64,000 nucleotides of DNA from Verrucomicrobiia bacterium (GCA_019634635.1 JAHCBB010000012.1:81791-145790), one strand, 5' to 3'; counted from the first letter of the stretch, positions 44,567 to 54,213 are shown. Numbers and translations: made by a program. The notes: generated from the letters alone by a model not told the origin.

Positions 44567-46279
44567 TTAGAACGCGAGCTGCATTCGGGTGAGAAAGACG
44601 CTTTCCGGCTGGGTGGTCACCGTGGCGGGGGGTTCTGCGGTCCCTGGATCCACCGGATTGAATGGCGCGCCGCCGCCGTCAAACATCGTGTACGAGAAGC
44701 TGGTCATGATCCTGATGTTCCGGTTCAGCCACCAGCTCACGCCCACAGACCACGACTGGGCTCCACTGGCGGAGGTCGCCGGATTGGAGAAGCCCCGAAA
44801 GGCCTCATCATCAATATCCAACTGGCCGTACCGGGCCATCAGCTGCCAGGCCCCCCATCCTCCGGTCCTTGGGTCGAACGGCCTTCGAGGCGTGATGGCA
44901 CCGAACGACGCCTCCTCACCGGTCAGCACCCACTCTCCGGCAATGTTCCAGGCCCTGTTCTGAAGCGCCGCGCTTCGAAAGGTGGTGCTGTTGTATACTC
45001 CCTGGTTGGCCGTGCTGTATTCCCCCATGAATCCGAACGGTCCCCAGTAGTACGACATCTGGGGCGCCAGCCTCCAATGCGCGCCGTCAGCCACCACGGG
45101 GCCAACCAGCGGGTTGTAGGCAAAGAACTGCTGCTGGCCGGCCGTCCAATATCCCGGAATCGTGCCCCCGATGTTGTTCGGGAGGCCGGCGGCGTTGGAA
45201 CTGACCTGGGTGTAGGTGCCCGCGAGTCCAAGACCCAGCCCTTGGATCGGCTTGAACCGGGACTGCTTGAACGGCTGTGCAAAGACGCGACCGGCAAACT
45301 CTGGATTGTCGTCGAAGGCCAGATTCGCGGCGATGTCGCCGTCCCCGGAACCATTGAAAACTCCGACGGCATAGGTGAGCCCCCAGTCCTCCATCTGCCC
45401 CCAGAACTGAAGCCCCACCTCCCGGTTGGGCAGCAGATCCGTCGCGAGGGAACGCTCATTGAACCAGAGACTTCCAGCAGACTGCTGCATCTCCAATCCA
45501 ACCGGCGCCTTGAACTTGCCCGCCCGGAGCTGCAGCTCCGGACGGTTCTTGTAGTTCATGTACGCATCGAACAGCTGAATCTGCTGCTGTCCGAAGTCGG
45601 GCATGATCGTGAAGTCGAAATCCCTGTAGACCGTCCCCTCGAAGATCGGCCGTGCCCGCCGAATGACGAACCCGTCATTGCCTTCGTTGAGCGGGTTGTC
45701 GTCGAAGAACGTTCGTGAATCCACCTGAAACAGGGCCCGCAGCCGGAGAACAAAATTGGTGTCCGCCGACCGGAGGTAGACCCCGGCGGGTCCCACCTGA
45801 AGCTGCGGTTGCTGGCGGGCACGCTCCTCGGCCGCCTCGGTCGCGAGTTCGGTGTTGCGTTCAAGGACCCGGATCTTCTGGTCCAATGCCTCCGGGGAGG
45901 GAGCGTCTGCTGGCTCCACGGCGATCTCGGGCAGCAGCCGCCCCTCCTCAATGGACGCCACCTTTCCTTCAAGTTCGGCGATGCGCCGCAACAGCACCTC
46001 GACTTCAGCCGCCCGCGATTGCTCGGTGGACGCCGCTTGGGCCTGCTGTTGCCGTTCCACCTGTTCGAGCCGCTCGGAGAGCTTTTGGATCAGTTCTGCC
46101 TGACGTCGCAGCAGATCGTCGGTCGCAGATCCGGATGCGCGGGGAGCTTCGGCGAGGCTGCTCTGCACCACCGGCGACTCGGGCCTCGTCGCAGAATCGG
46201 CAGCGAATGTGGTCACTGAAACCCAAGCGACAAAGGCCAGTATGCTTGACAAAATCCACTTACAATGTCGTGAATTCAA
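44567..46279 (-). CDS. OprO/OprP-type outer-membrane porin with N-terminal coiled coil
   Basis: This phosphate-selective porin O/P-type protein (570 aa, TTG start) has a signal peptide (ILSSILAFVAWVSVTTFAA). Residues about 50-115 form a coiled coil (AELIQKLSERLEQVERQQQ) similar to those of trimeric porins anchored to peptidoglycan, followed by the barrel from ~165. Family features include DGFVIRRARPIFEGTVYRDF, PELQLRAGKFKAPVGLEMQQ and NREVGLQFWG. It ends in Phe, as expected for BAM-assembled barrels. It is the first gene of the long minus-strand run and suggests anion (possibly phosphate) entry. Substrate specificity cannot be read from sequence. Confidence 0.85.
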   Translation of the reverse strand: MNSRHCKWILSSILAFVAWVSVTTFAADSATRPESPVVQSSLAEAPRASGSATDDLLRRQAELIQKLSERLEQVERQQQAQAASTEQSRAAEVEVLLRRIAELEGKVASIEEGRLLPEIAVEPADAPSPEALDQKIRVLERNTELATEAAEERARQQPQLQVGPAGVYLRSADTNFVLRLRALFQVDSRTFFDDNPLNEGNDGFVIRRARPIFEGTVYRDFDFTIMPDFGQQQIQLFDAYMNYKNRPELQLRAGKFKAPVGLEMQQSAGSLWFNERSLATDLLPNREVGLQFWGQMEDWGLTYAVGVFNGSGDGDIAANLAFDDNPEFAGRVFAQPFKQSRFKPIQGLGLGLAGTYTQVSSNAAGLPNNIGGTIPGYWTAGQQQFFAYNPLVGPVVADGAHWRLAPQMSYYWGPFGFMGEYSTANQGVYNSTTFRSAALQNRAWNIAGEWVLTGEEASFGAITPRRPFDPRTGGWGAWQLMARYGQLDIDDEAFRGFSNPATSASGAQSWSVGVSWWLNRNIRIMTSFSYTMFDGGGAPFNPVDPGTAEPPATVTTQPESVFLTRMQLAF

Positions 46280-46824
46280 GGATTACGGGCGGGTTGAGGA
46301 TGGAATCAGTGAACCTTCGATTAACGGAATCAGCAGAGGCGCTTCGGGCGCCCGATCCGCTGGTTGGCTGCAGCCTTGTCGGCGGCGGCTCCACCTCGGC
46401 AATAATCCAAGACTCCCAAAGAGAAATATCCCTCCTTTGGATTCACGGTCTGAACCACGAACGCCGTCTCGTGTATGCCGAACACGCGAGCAGACTCCAA
46501 GAGATACTCTACAATGTCAATGGAGTTTTAAATGAATCGAATCTGCATAGACATCTTGAGGATTCCCATGCGACGGACAGTTCTGGCTGCATTTTCGGGA
46601 TCGGAGCACGTTCTGAATGGCAAATCCACCAGCTTCGGAATGGGGAGCACTGGAATTCAGGCAGCATGCAAGCCATTAAGCTGGTTGGATTTGCAAATCG
46701 AGATCACCAGGGGGCGAGGCTGTCCATTCCGTACAGTCGGCGTTCAAGGTGCCCGACGGAAAACTCGGATCCGCCCCGGATCCTCAACCCACCTCGAGGG
46801 CTCCAGGGGGGGCGGCGAAAACGG
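46280..46824. other. Intergenic region upstream of the porin operon
   Basis: This 545-base stretch is less GC-rich than its surroundings. It should hold the promoter for the porin-TPS-TonB run. No riboswitch, tRNA or clear -35/-10 pair was recognised. A plus-strand frame from 46300 (MESVNLRLTESAE) runs into the antisense of the rhodanese gene and has no family match; it was not accepted. Confidence 0.5.
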
Positions 46825-47208
46825 TCATTTCTCGACCGGCTTCCCATCCCGCAACCAGGCCTCGTATCCGCCTTCGAGGGCGAGGACGTTGGTGAAGCCG
46901 AGTTGGTCCAGTGCCGCGACCGTGTCGGAGGTCCTCTTCTGACCGCGAACGCAATGGACGACGTAGGTCTTCGACCGATCGAAACTGGCCAACTGGTCCT
47001 GAAAGTCGGCGGCCCGGAAATCCACATTGGTGGAGCCCGCAAAGAAGCCCGCCGAGCGCTCCGACGGAGTTCGGACATCAAGGATGATCACGGTCTCATT
47101 TCCGGCGACCAACGCCTCGACCTCCGAGGGGTTGATGGCGCGCACCTTCGCGATCGGGGCGGCCGGAGCTGAGGGAAGGGTCGCAACCCGAAGTAAGGAG
47201 GCCTTCAT
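46825..47208 (-). CDS. Rhodanese domain protein, catalytic Cys present
   Basis: This 127-aa single-domain rhodanese-like protein would accept or transfer sulfane sulfur. The ATG at 47208 gives a short leader, then the domain (about 22-125): VIILDVRTPSERSAGF, the active-site loop VVHCVRGQKR with Cys86, and the closing GGYEAWLRDGKPVEK. The C-terminus is nearly the same as that of the neighbour at 47511, indicating paralogy. No export signal is obvious. It ends the second minus-strand run. Confidence 0.88.
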   Translation of the reverse strand: MKASLLRVATLPSAPAAPIAKVRAINPSEVEALVAGNETVIILDVRTPSERSAGFFAGSTNVDFRAADFQDQLASFDRSKTYVVHCVRGQKRTSDTVAALDQLGFTNVLALEGGYEAWLRDGKPVEK

Positions 47209-47257
47209 GAGATGTTGAAAGGGCGAGAATCCAAGGGACTGGGGGACCGCGGTGCCA

Positions 47258-47485
47258 TCAACGGGCAAAATACTCGGCCAAGGAGGCGTCCGGATCCACG
47301 GGCGCGTCCCGCAGTTCCACCGCAATGCCGGATCGCAGTCGGGCCGCGTGGCGGGCGCCCCCCCAGATGCAGGCTGCCGCCGCGGCGATGATCAGGACCA
47401 CGGCAAGCCACTCCGCGATCGCCCGCACTTCCTCCGGACGCCAGCGTCCGAACACGGTCCACCGCGGCAGCTCGATTGGTTTCAT
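47258..47485 (-). CDS. Small single-helix membrane protein
   Basis: This 75-aa protein has one strong transmembrane helix (AIAEWLAVVLIIAAAAACIW, about 22-41), a basic/aromatic N-terminal part (LPRWTVFGRWRPEE) and an acidic C-terminal tail (VELRDAPVDPDASLAEYFAR). The family is not recognised. It sits between two rhodanese genes on the same strand, 25 bases after one and 49 before the other, so it probably belongs to their operon. Confidence 0.65.
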   Translation of the reverse strand: MKPIELPRWTVFGRWRPEEVRAIAEWLAVVLIIAAAAACIWGGARHAARLRSGIAVELRDAPVDPDASLAEYFAR

Positions 47486-47510
47486 GACAGCCAGGTGCCG
47501 CTGTTTTGCT

Positions 47511-48320
47511 TCATTTCACCACCGGTTTGCCCGCCGCCACCCAGGCTTGGTATCCGCCCTCGATCGCGACCGCATGCTCAAAACCATTCGCCTCGAAATA
47601 CTCGAGGGCGCGCACGGTCCGGTAGTGGCCGGTGACGCTGTGCACGACGTAGCGACGCCTCTTGTCGAGCGGCTTGAGGGCGTCCTTGTAATGGTTGTCG
47701 TCCGTGACATCCAGGTTCACCGCGCCTTTCAGGTGTCCGGCGGCATAGGCCGCCGCCGGTCGAAGGTCGAGGATCACTGCGTCGGGATGGTCGGCGAGAT
47801 ATTTCTCGATCTCCTCCACCGAAAGATCCTTGAACCGTGTTTCGTTGACGATCTTGTAGCCCTGCTCGTTGTAGCCGGGCCTGGGCGGCGGGACAGCGGC
47901 GGCCTCGGAGCGGCCGCCATTGTTGCGGGCCTCCCAGGCGCGGGATTGGGATGCACCGCCGCGGGTGAACGAGATCGTTCCTGTGATTCGGTCTGCAGAC
48001 ACCTTTCCGGCGTACGCGTTGGTGGTCGCACCGCCGTTCGCCCGGCGGATCACATCGAACGATATCCGGTCCCCGTGGACACTCCCGTTGGCAATCGGGG
48101 TGTCGAATGGCTTCCCATCCGGTCCCGGCGCGGAAATCTTCCCGGTCAGATGGGCGCCCTCCGGCTTCAGGCTGAGAATGCTCTCCTTGTCCGGCGCACC
48201 GTTGCGTCCGGGGGTGATCCAGATCCAGTTGCCGTTGACCTCTTGTGCCAAAGTGCTGGTTTTGGGTGCGGCCGCCGTCAATAGGGCGGCGAGCAGGGTA
48301 AGTTTGTAGGCGCTCTTCAT
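47511..48320 (-). CDS. Exported rhodanese-like protein with Ser in place of catalytic Cys
   Basis: This 269-aa protein starts at ATG 48320 with a signal peptide (LTLLAALLTAAAPKTSTLA). Residues about 28-130 form a beta-rich module beginning NGNWIWITPGRNGAPDKESI, like the short lipocalin-type repeats found in exported proteins of this phylum. A rhodanese domain follows (about 165-268; AVILDLRPAAAYAAGHLKGA). Its active-site loop reads VVHSVTGHYRT: Ser228 replaces the catalytic cysteine, so sulfur transfer is unlikely. The tail GGYQAWVAAGKPVVK matches the intact paralogue downstream. Confidence 0.85.
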   Translation of the reverse strand: MKSAYKLTLLAALLTAAAPKTSTLAQEVNGNWIWITPGRNGAPDKESILSLKPEGAHLTGKISAPGPDGKPFDTPIANGSVHGDRISFDVIRRANGGATTNAYAGKVSADRITGTISFTRGGASQSRAWEARNNGGRSEAAAVPPPRPGYNEQGYKIVNETRFKDLSVEEIEKYLADHPDAVILDLRPAAAYAAGHLKGAVNLDVTDDNHYKDALKPLDKRRRYVVHSVTGHYRTVRALEYFEANGFEHAVAIEGGYQAWVAAGKPVVK

Positions 48321-48551
48321 GGAAGGGGAAGACGGGTCAATGATGTCGGGACCGGAGCTTTGTGGAATCGAGTGAGGAGTCTTTTGCCGGGGTCCTGGTG
48401 TCTTGGGGGCTGGTGGCTGCGGCAGAGGTTCGATTGCTTCGAGACTTCGTCGCCCTGCCCCGCACATCCACCGGGCGATCGGTTTCGCCAGCGGGCGCCA
48501 GATAACGAACGTTCTCGTGCATCGCGTGCATCCTGAGACTGGGAGACATCT

Positions 48552-49970
48552 TCACCGGCGTGACTCACCGGTATCCGCCAGTGCGTATAGGTTTTGCTTG
48601 CCCCGGAGATAAATTTCCCGGCCGACCAGGGCGGGTGTCGCGTCGAAGCCGTCATCAAGCGAATTCCTTGCGAGCACCTCAAGTTCGGTACCGTTTTTCA
48701 GCACCCAGACGACGCCGTTCCGGCCGGTGACATAAACGCGGTCAGCAGCACCGGTGGGAGAGGCATAGATGCCGAAGATGCCGTCCAGGCGCTCCGCCTC
48801 CACCAGGGCCCTTCCCTCCCGGGCGTCGAAGATGGAAAGCTGCGCGTTGTTATTGGCGAAAAAGTAGAGCTGATCTCCATACAGCAGGGGCGATGGCACG
48901 TACGGCGTGCTTTTGTTGTGGGACCACGCGATCGCGTCCGTCCCCGTAAGGTCGCCCTGCCGTCCGAGCGTGATCGCCTGGAGCGCCCCGCCGCGCCATC
49001 CGCTGGTCACGTACACCCGCCCATGCCCGGGCACCGGGGTCGGTACGGCATTCTGGGTCTGCCCACCCGCCTCCCAAATCGTGGCCCCGTCGGCAAGGTT
49101 GTAGCTACGAACCATGTTGCCGCTGTTGACGATCACCTGGGAGGACCCGTCGTGGTCGAGGATCAACGGGGTCGTCCAGTTGGTGCTTTCCTCGCGCGGC
49201 TTGCGCCAGAGTTCATTCCCGGTCCGTTTGTCGAAGGCGACGATGAAGTCATCGCCTTCATGATCCCACACCACGACGACGGCATCGCCGTGCAGGGCCG
49301 GGGAACTTCCCTCCCCAAAGCCGTTGCGGGTCGTCAGATGCCCCAGTTCCTTCGTCCACAGCAACTTTCCCCCAAGGTCGTAGGCGTAGAGACCGCGCGA
49401 CCCAAAATGGGCGATCAACACCTCGCCGTCGGTCACGGGGGATGCGGACGCATACCCGTGATCCTTGTGATGCCCTTCATGCGGAAGCTCCGTTCGAGCG
49501 TCCCGCTGCCACCGGACCTGGCCCGTGGCCCGGTCGTAGGCAATCACCGCGAACACGTGTACGTCATCGGGTTGCTCGACCTGGACGCGACTGCCACCAC
49601 CGCCGCCGCCACGACCCGACGCTCCCACCGCGCCCGTACCGGCAGCCGGACTCGCGGCCAGTGACCGGTTTCCGGGCTTGGCCTCGACCTGCGGCTCTTG
49701 CGTCCCCTTCGTTCCGGTCGGGATTGCAGTTAGAACGAAGACCTGGTCCCCCCAGACGACGGGGGAGGCATTCCCCGCCCCGGGAATGGCCACCTTCCAC
49801 AGGACGTTGGACGACTCACTCCAGTGAACGGGAGGATTGGCACGCGGGGCAACGCCGGTGGACAGGGGACCTCGAAATGAAGGCCAGTTTTCCAGGGCGA
49901 TGTCACCGGCGTGAATTGAGGAAACAAACGTCAGCCCGGAGAGCAGGGCAGTGAAGGAATTTAAATTCAT
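48552..49970 (-). CDS. Exported PQQ-like beta-propeller protein
   Basis: This 472-aa protein starts at ATG 49970 with a signal segment (SFTALLSGLTFVSSIHAG). It opens ENWPSFRGPLSTGVA, the usual beginning of secreted PQQ-like propellers (outer-membrane-assembly BamB-like fold), and contains repeated AYDLGGKLLW/AFDKRTGNELW-type blades. A Gly-rich linker (about 120-130) lies between blades. No PQQ-binding or metal ligands are obvious, so a binding or scaffolding role is likely. It belongs to the DUF1501-PSD1 gene run, where such propellers are common. Confidence 0.85.
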   Translation of the reverse strand: MNLNSFTALLSGLTFVSSIHAGDIALENWPSFRGPLSTGVAPRANPPVHWSESSNVLWKVAIPGAGNASPVVWGDQVFVLTAIPTGTKGTQEPQVEAKPGNRSLAASPAAGTGAVGASGRGGGGGGSRVQVEQPDDVHVFAVIAYDRATGQVRWQRDARTELPHEGHHKDHGYASASPVTDGEVLIAHFGSRGLYAYDLGGKLLWTKELGHLTTRNGFGEGSSPALHGDAVVVVWDHEGDDFIVAFDKRTGNELWRKPREESTNWTTPLILDHDGSSQVIVNSGNMVRSYNLADGATIWEAGGQTQNAVPTPVPGHGRVYVTSGWRGGALQAITLGRQGDLTGTDAIAWSHNKSTPYVPSPLLYGDQLYFFANNNAQLSIFDAREGRALVEAERLDGIFGIYASPTGAADRVYVTGRNGVVWVLKNGTELEVLARNSLDDGFDATPALVGREIYLRGKQNLYALADTGESRR

Positions 49971-50093
49971 GGGTAAAGGGAAGCCCCGCCCCGCAGTCGC
50001 CATCCGGCGCGCGGGACGGGACAGGCAGCGTTGCTCACGGAACACACACGACAGACGATCCATGGCTGCCGAAAGGCATGCGTTTGGGGCAGG

Positions 50094-51527
50094 TCAGGCG
50101 AAAATGTCCTTGTGGACCTCACCAAACACATCAGTCAGCCGGAAATCCCGACCACCGTACCGATAGGTGAGCTTCTCGTGATCAAGGCCCAGGCTATAAA
50201 GCAGCGTGGCGTGCAGGTCGTGGTAGTCCATGCGACCCTCCACCGCGTCAATGCCATAGTCGTCGGTCGCCCCGTAGGTGAAGCCCTGCTTCACACCAGC
50301 GCCCGCCATCCACATGGTCCAACCCTTGTTGTTGTGGTCGCGACCGTCCGGCTTGGGGCTGTCCGCCGTCCGCCCAAACTCGCCGCCCCAAAGCACCAGG
50401 GTGTCCTCGAGAAGCCCACGCTGCTTCAAATCGGTCAGGAGCGCAGCGATGGGCTGGTCCGTGGCGCGGCAGCTCTTCTTGAGACCGCTGACAAGCTGGC
50501 CGTGGTGATCCCAGTCATCGTAGCAGACTTCAATGAATCGCACCCCCGCCTCGGCAAACCGCCTCGCCAGCAGGCACTGGCGCCCGAAGTCATCGGTCTC
50601 CTCCTGTCCGATGCCGTATAGGTCAAAGGTCGCCTGAGATTCCTTTGAAAGGTCGGTGACGTCGGGAACCTCGGCCTGCATTTTGAAGGCCAGTTCATAC
50701 GACTCGATGATGCCCTCGACCTGCGGGTTCAGACTCCCGTCCTCAAGCAATTCACGGTTCTGCGCCTGCAGAAAATCGAGCTGGGCACGCTGGCTCCTCG
50801 CCGTCGGCGCACGATTCACAATGTTGCTGACGTCGCACTTCTGGATGGGCGTCTTCGAATCCCCAATCCGGGTTGCAGAGAACACCGAGGGTAGAAACGC
50901 CGCCTCGTAGGGCTGGCCGCCGCCAATGGCGAGTGCCGGTTTGATGCTGATGAACCCGGGCAGGTTCTGGTTCACCGTCCCGAGCCCGTACAACACCCAG
51001 GATCCCATCGAGGGCCGCACGAAAACCGGACTGCCGGTGTGGAGCGCGGGCCATGCCTGGGGGTGAAGCGCGGGAGCGTTGGTCCACATGCCCTTGAGGA
51101 AGGTGATCTCGTCCACCTTGGAGGCGATGTGCGGAAACAATTCAGAGACCCAGGCGCCACTCCGACCGTGCTGCTTGAAGGCGAACTGGGGGGGGATGAT
51201 GGATCGCTCCTCGTTGTCCCGCCCCGGCTTGCCATCATCCTCGATCAGCTTCGGCTTGAAATCGAAGGTGTCGTGGTGCGACGGCGCACCCTCCATCCCC
51301 AGAAAAATCACCCGCTGGGCGCGTGGGGTGAAATGGGGCTTGCGAGGAAGCAGCAGGCTTTTCTCGGACCCAGGCCGCGGGGACTCGGCCAGAGCCGCCT
51401 GACTGGCCAGCCCGGCAAATGCGGCATAGCCGAAGCCGGTGGTCGTCAGCTTCTTGAGCAGATCGCGTCGGGAGTAGACGCCAGGAATAACGCCGTCGCA
51501 GCGGCGGGGATGGGAGTGTGTGTTCAT
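50094..51527 (-). CDS. DUF1501 protein with Tat signal
   Basis: This 477-aa DUF1501 (sulfatase-like fold) protein is exported folded: the N-terminus has the twin-arginine motif YSRRDLLKK followed by a hydrophobic stretch (FGYAAFAGLASQAALA). Family blocks are VIFLGMEGAPSHHDTFDFKP, HPQAWPALHTGSPVF, and near the end WGGEFGRTADSP and GRDHNNKGW. DUF1501 genes almost always stand beside a PSD1 cytochrome gene in Planctomycetes and Verrucomicrobia, here 39 bases upstream. The reaction is not known. Confidence 0.93.
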   Translation of the reverse strand: MNTHSHPRRCDGVIPGVYSRRDLLKKLTTTGFGYAAFAGLASQAALAESPRPGSEKSLLLPRKPHFTPRAQRVIFLGMEGAPSHHDTFDFKPKLIEDDGKPGRDNEERSIIPPQFAFKQHGRSGAWVSELFPHIASKVDEITFLKGMWTNAPALHPQAWPALHTGSPVFVRPSMGSWVLYGLGTVNQNLPGFISIKPALAIGGGQPYEAAFLPSVFSATRIGDSKTPIQKCDVSNIVNRAPTARSQRAQLDFLQAQNRELLEDGSLNPQVEGIIESYELAFKMQAEVPDVTDLSKESQATFDLYGIGQEETDDFGRQCLLARRFAEAGVRFIEVCYDDWDHHGQLVSGLKKSCRATDQPIAALLTDLKQRGLLEDTLVLWGGEFGRTADSPKPDGRDHNNKGWTMWMAGAGVKQGFTYGATDDYGIDAVEGRMDYHDLHATLLYSLGLDHEKLTYRYGGRDFRLTDVFGEVHKDIFA

Positions 51528-51566
51528 GGTTTCAGGGGGATGTCCGCGATAAGGCGGGCGGTGGGT

Positions 51567-54170
51567 TCAACGAAGATATCGGAATTCGGCGGTGGCGAAG
51601 AGGGCTTGGACCAACAGAGACAAGGCCGCCTCCTGTTGGTTCCCCGGCTTCTCGATCGCCGCGGCCTTGGAGGTGCGCGTGACCACTTCGGCCGGGGCCC
51701 CGTTGGGGCGAACCGCTGCCGATACAATCTCCAGGGTGAGCGAGCCATCCTCCTCCTCGGTGGTCAGACTGCTCAGGTCGTCCGACCCCAGGTAGTTGGC
51801 CTCCTGCTCCTTGAGGAATTGCTGCGCCCGCTTGATTTCCGGCGGCGTCGGCTCGCGCAGGAGCGCGGTCTTGTACACCTCCCGAACACGACTGTCATCC
51901 GAACCCTGGGTCGCAAGGATGCGACGGGCGAGGTGCACGGATTCCGACTGCACAAACGGATTGTTCATGAGGTAGAGCGCCTGGCTCGGAGTCGTAGTGC
52001 TCTCCCGCCGGGAACTGACCAGGTTTGGATTCGGGAAGTCGAACAACGACAACTCTTCGGGCACCACATCGCGGGGAACGGGCAGGTACACGCTGCGCTT
52101 GGGGAAGTCCTGGGGGAAATCCGTGGGCCAGATGTTGACGCCGTAGTAGCCGTCACCGAAATCCGCCGTGACGGCCCCCTCCGGCGGATTGAGATCCAGC
52201 CGGCCGCTGGCGGCCAGGATCGAATCCCGGAGCGATTCGGCCTTCAGCCGCCGGGGTGAGGCGCGCCAAAGCAGCGTGTTTTCGGGATCGGTCTCAAGCG
52301 CCTTTGCACTGGCCTGTGAGCTGAGCTGGTAGGTGCGCGTCAGAACCAGCGATCGCACCAACTGCTTCACGGACCATTGCTGAACGGTTGCGAATTGGAT
52401 GGCGAGGTAGTCGAGCAACTCCGGATGCGTGGGTGCGGAGCCCAGCCGTCCGAAATTGTCAGACGTTTCAACGATGCCCACTCCAAAGAGCTGCTGCCAT
52501 GCGCGGTTTACCGCCACGCGTGCCGTCAAAGGATTGTCGGGATGCGTCAGCCACTGCGCGTATTCCAGCCGGCCGCTGCTGTCCTCGGGGACCGCCGGAG
52601 CATCCTGGAGAGCGACGATGCGTAGAAAGCCGCGCGGCGTGATCTCCTTGGGCTTGGAAAGGTCGCCCCGGAAATAGATCGGCGATTCCACCGGATCGAG
52701 ATCCCGGACACCCATCGCATACGGTCCGCGCGCCGGCACCCGTTCGACCGGTTCCGCGTTCGTGCCCCGGGGTCCCCGCCTGCCGGCAAGGTTGTTGGTT
52801 CCGCCCCGCCGGCCGCCGAACTCGTTGGTGCGCCCGTTGAAATTGGCATTGGTGTTGACCGCCATGTTGGGTGTGGGACCACCGCCGTTGAGGACGTCCC
52901 GGTCGGGATTCCCGGCGAGGCCGAGCAGCGGCGTCGGACGCCGATTGCCACGGCCACCCACCGTTCCGTAAAGGGTGTCCGTGCTGGAGAAGATGCCGGC
53001 GAGCGCGTGGTAGTCGCGGGTGGGAATGGGATCGAACTTGTGGTCATGGCACCGGGCGCAACTGACCGTGAGACCGAGGAATCCGCGGGTGGTGACGTCA
53101 ATCTGATCGTCCACGACCTGAAACTTGGAATACTTGGGCCGCGTCTCATTCAGTCCCTTGGGACCAATGGCGAGGAACCCGGTGGCAATGAGAAGTTGAT
53201 CGCGCTCGGATTGATCCGCGGCCGGCAGCAGGTCACCGGCGATCTGCTCGTGAATGAACCGGTCATAGGGCTTGTCCGCATTGAATGCGTTTATGACGTA
53301 ATCCCGGTACTTCCATGCGTAGGGATAGTTCAAGTTCCGGTCCAGGCCGGTGGACTCGCCATACCGTGCGACATCCAGCCAGGCGCGCCCCCAATGCTCG
53401 CCAAAGCGCGGCGAGCTCAGCAACTGGTCCACCAGCTTCTCCAGGGCATCGTCTGACCGGTCATTGGCGAAGGCGTCCACCTGCTCCGGCGAGGGCGGCA
53501 GCCCGGTGAGATCATAGTACACACGGCGCACCAGCGTGCGCCGGTCCGCATCGGAAACCGGTTGAAGCCCCTTCTCCTCCAGCTTCGCCAGAACGAACCG
53601 GTCAATGTCCGTCTTCGGCCATCGGCGCTCACGAACGGCCGGCGGCGGTGTGGCCCGGGGTTTCTGAAAAGCCCAGAATTCCCGCTCCTTGTCCCAATCC
53701 ACCGGCTTGTCGGGTTTGGGCGGCTCCGAACTGGCCACCTTGGAGGCGTCCCGCGGATCCGGAGCCCCCATCTCCACCCACTTCTCGAAGTCGGCGATGA
53801 CCTCGTCCGGCAGCATCCCCCCCCTTTTCTCCGGAGGCATCGCCAGCCGCCCTTCCTGGCGGATCGCACGGATCACGAAGCTGTCATCCGGCTTGAATGG
53901 CACAATGCCCGGGCCGCGCTCGCCGCCAATCCGGATGCCATCACGCGAATCCAGCACGAAGTCCCCCTTCATCCTGCCGCTCTCCTCGGAGTGACATTCG
54001 TAGCATTTGTCCACCAGCACGGGCCGGATCTTCTTCTCGAAAAACTCGATCTGTTCGGGTGTGAAGTTCTTGCCCGGCTTGGCCGCTGAAAGCGACAGCG
54101 ACAACGCCGCGAAGGACAGCAAGGCAATCGAACTTCGATTCCGGGACTGATTGGATGGAGCGTTTTTCAT
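51567..54170 (-). CDS. PSD1-type cytochrome c protein (DUF1549/DUF1553)
   Basis: This 867-aa exported protein has a signal peptide (SIALLSFAALSLSLSAA), then a planctomycete cytochrome c domain with heme motif CYECH (56-60), DUF1549 (about 186-395) and DUF1553 (about 510-785). A second CXXCH (CARCH, 371-375) lies in DUF1549. An Asn/Gly/Arg-rich low-complexity insert (about 405-475, e.g. RRGGTNNLAGRRGPRGTN) sits between the two DUFs. Partner of the DUF1501 gene just downstream; such pairs are suspected to act in polysaccharide breakdown or redox, but this is unproven. Confidence 0.93.
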   Translation of the reverse strand: MKNAPSNQSRNRSSIALLSFAALSLSLSAAKPGKNFTPEQIEFFEKKIRPVLVDKCYECHSEESGRMKGDFVLDSRDGIRIGGERGPGIVPFKPDDSFVIRAIRQEGRLAMPPEKRGGMLPDEVIADFEKWVEMGAPDPRDASKVASSEPPKPDKPVDWDKEREFWAFQKPRATPPPAVRERRWPKTDIDRFVLAKLEEKGLQPVSDADRRTLVRRVYYDLTGLPPSPEQVDAFANDRSDDALEKLVDQLLSSPRFGEHWGRAWLDVARYGESTGLDRNLNYPYAWKYRDYVINAFNADKPYDRFIHEQIAGDLLPAADQSERDQLLIATGFLAIGPKGLNETRPKYSKFQVVDDQIDVTTRGFLGLTVSCARCHDHKFDPIPTRDYHALAGIFSSTDTLYGTVGGRGNRRPTPLLGLAGNPDRDVLNGGGPTPNMAVNTNANFNGRTNEFGGRRGGTNNLAGRRGPRGTNAEPVERVPARGPYAMGVRDLDPVESPIYFRGDLSKPKEITPRGFLRIVALQDAPAVPEDSSGRLEYAQWLTHPDNPLTARVAVNRAWQQLFGVGIVETSDNFGRLGSAPTHPELLDYLAIQFATVQQWSVKQLVRSLVLTRTYQLSSQASAKALETDPENTLLWRASPRRLKAESLRDSILAASGRLDLNPPEGAVTADFGDGYYGVNIWPTDFPQDFPKRSVYLPVPRDVVPEELSLFDFPNPNLVSSRRESTTTPSQALYLMNNPFVQSESVHLARRILATQGSDDSRVREVYKTALLREPTPPEIKRAQQFLKEQEANYLGSDDLSSLTTEEEDGSLTLEIVSAAVRPNGAPAEVVTRTSKAAAIEKPGNQQEAALSLLVQALFATAEFRYLR

Positions 54171-54213
54171 GGGAATGGGGCGGAGGTTGAAGGAATTCTT
54201 GGGACTCCAGGAC

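Noticed and set aside
46300..46830. Plus-strand frame starting MESVNLRLTESAE
   Set aside because: No family likeness, mixed codon use, and it continues antisense through the rhodanese gene.
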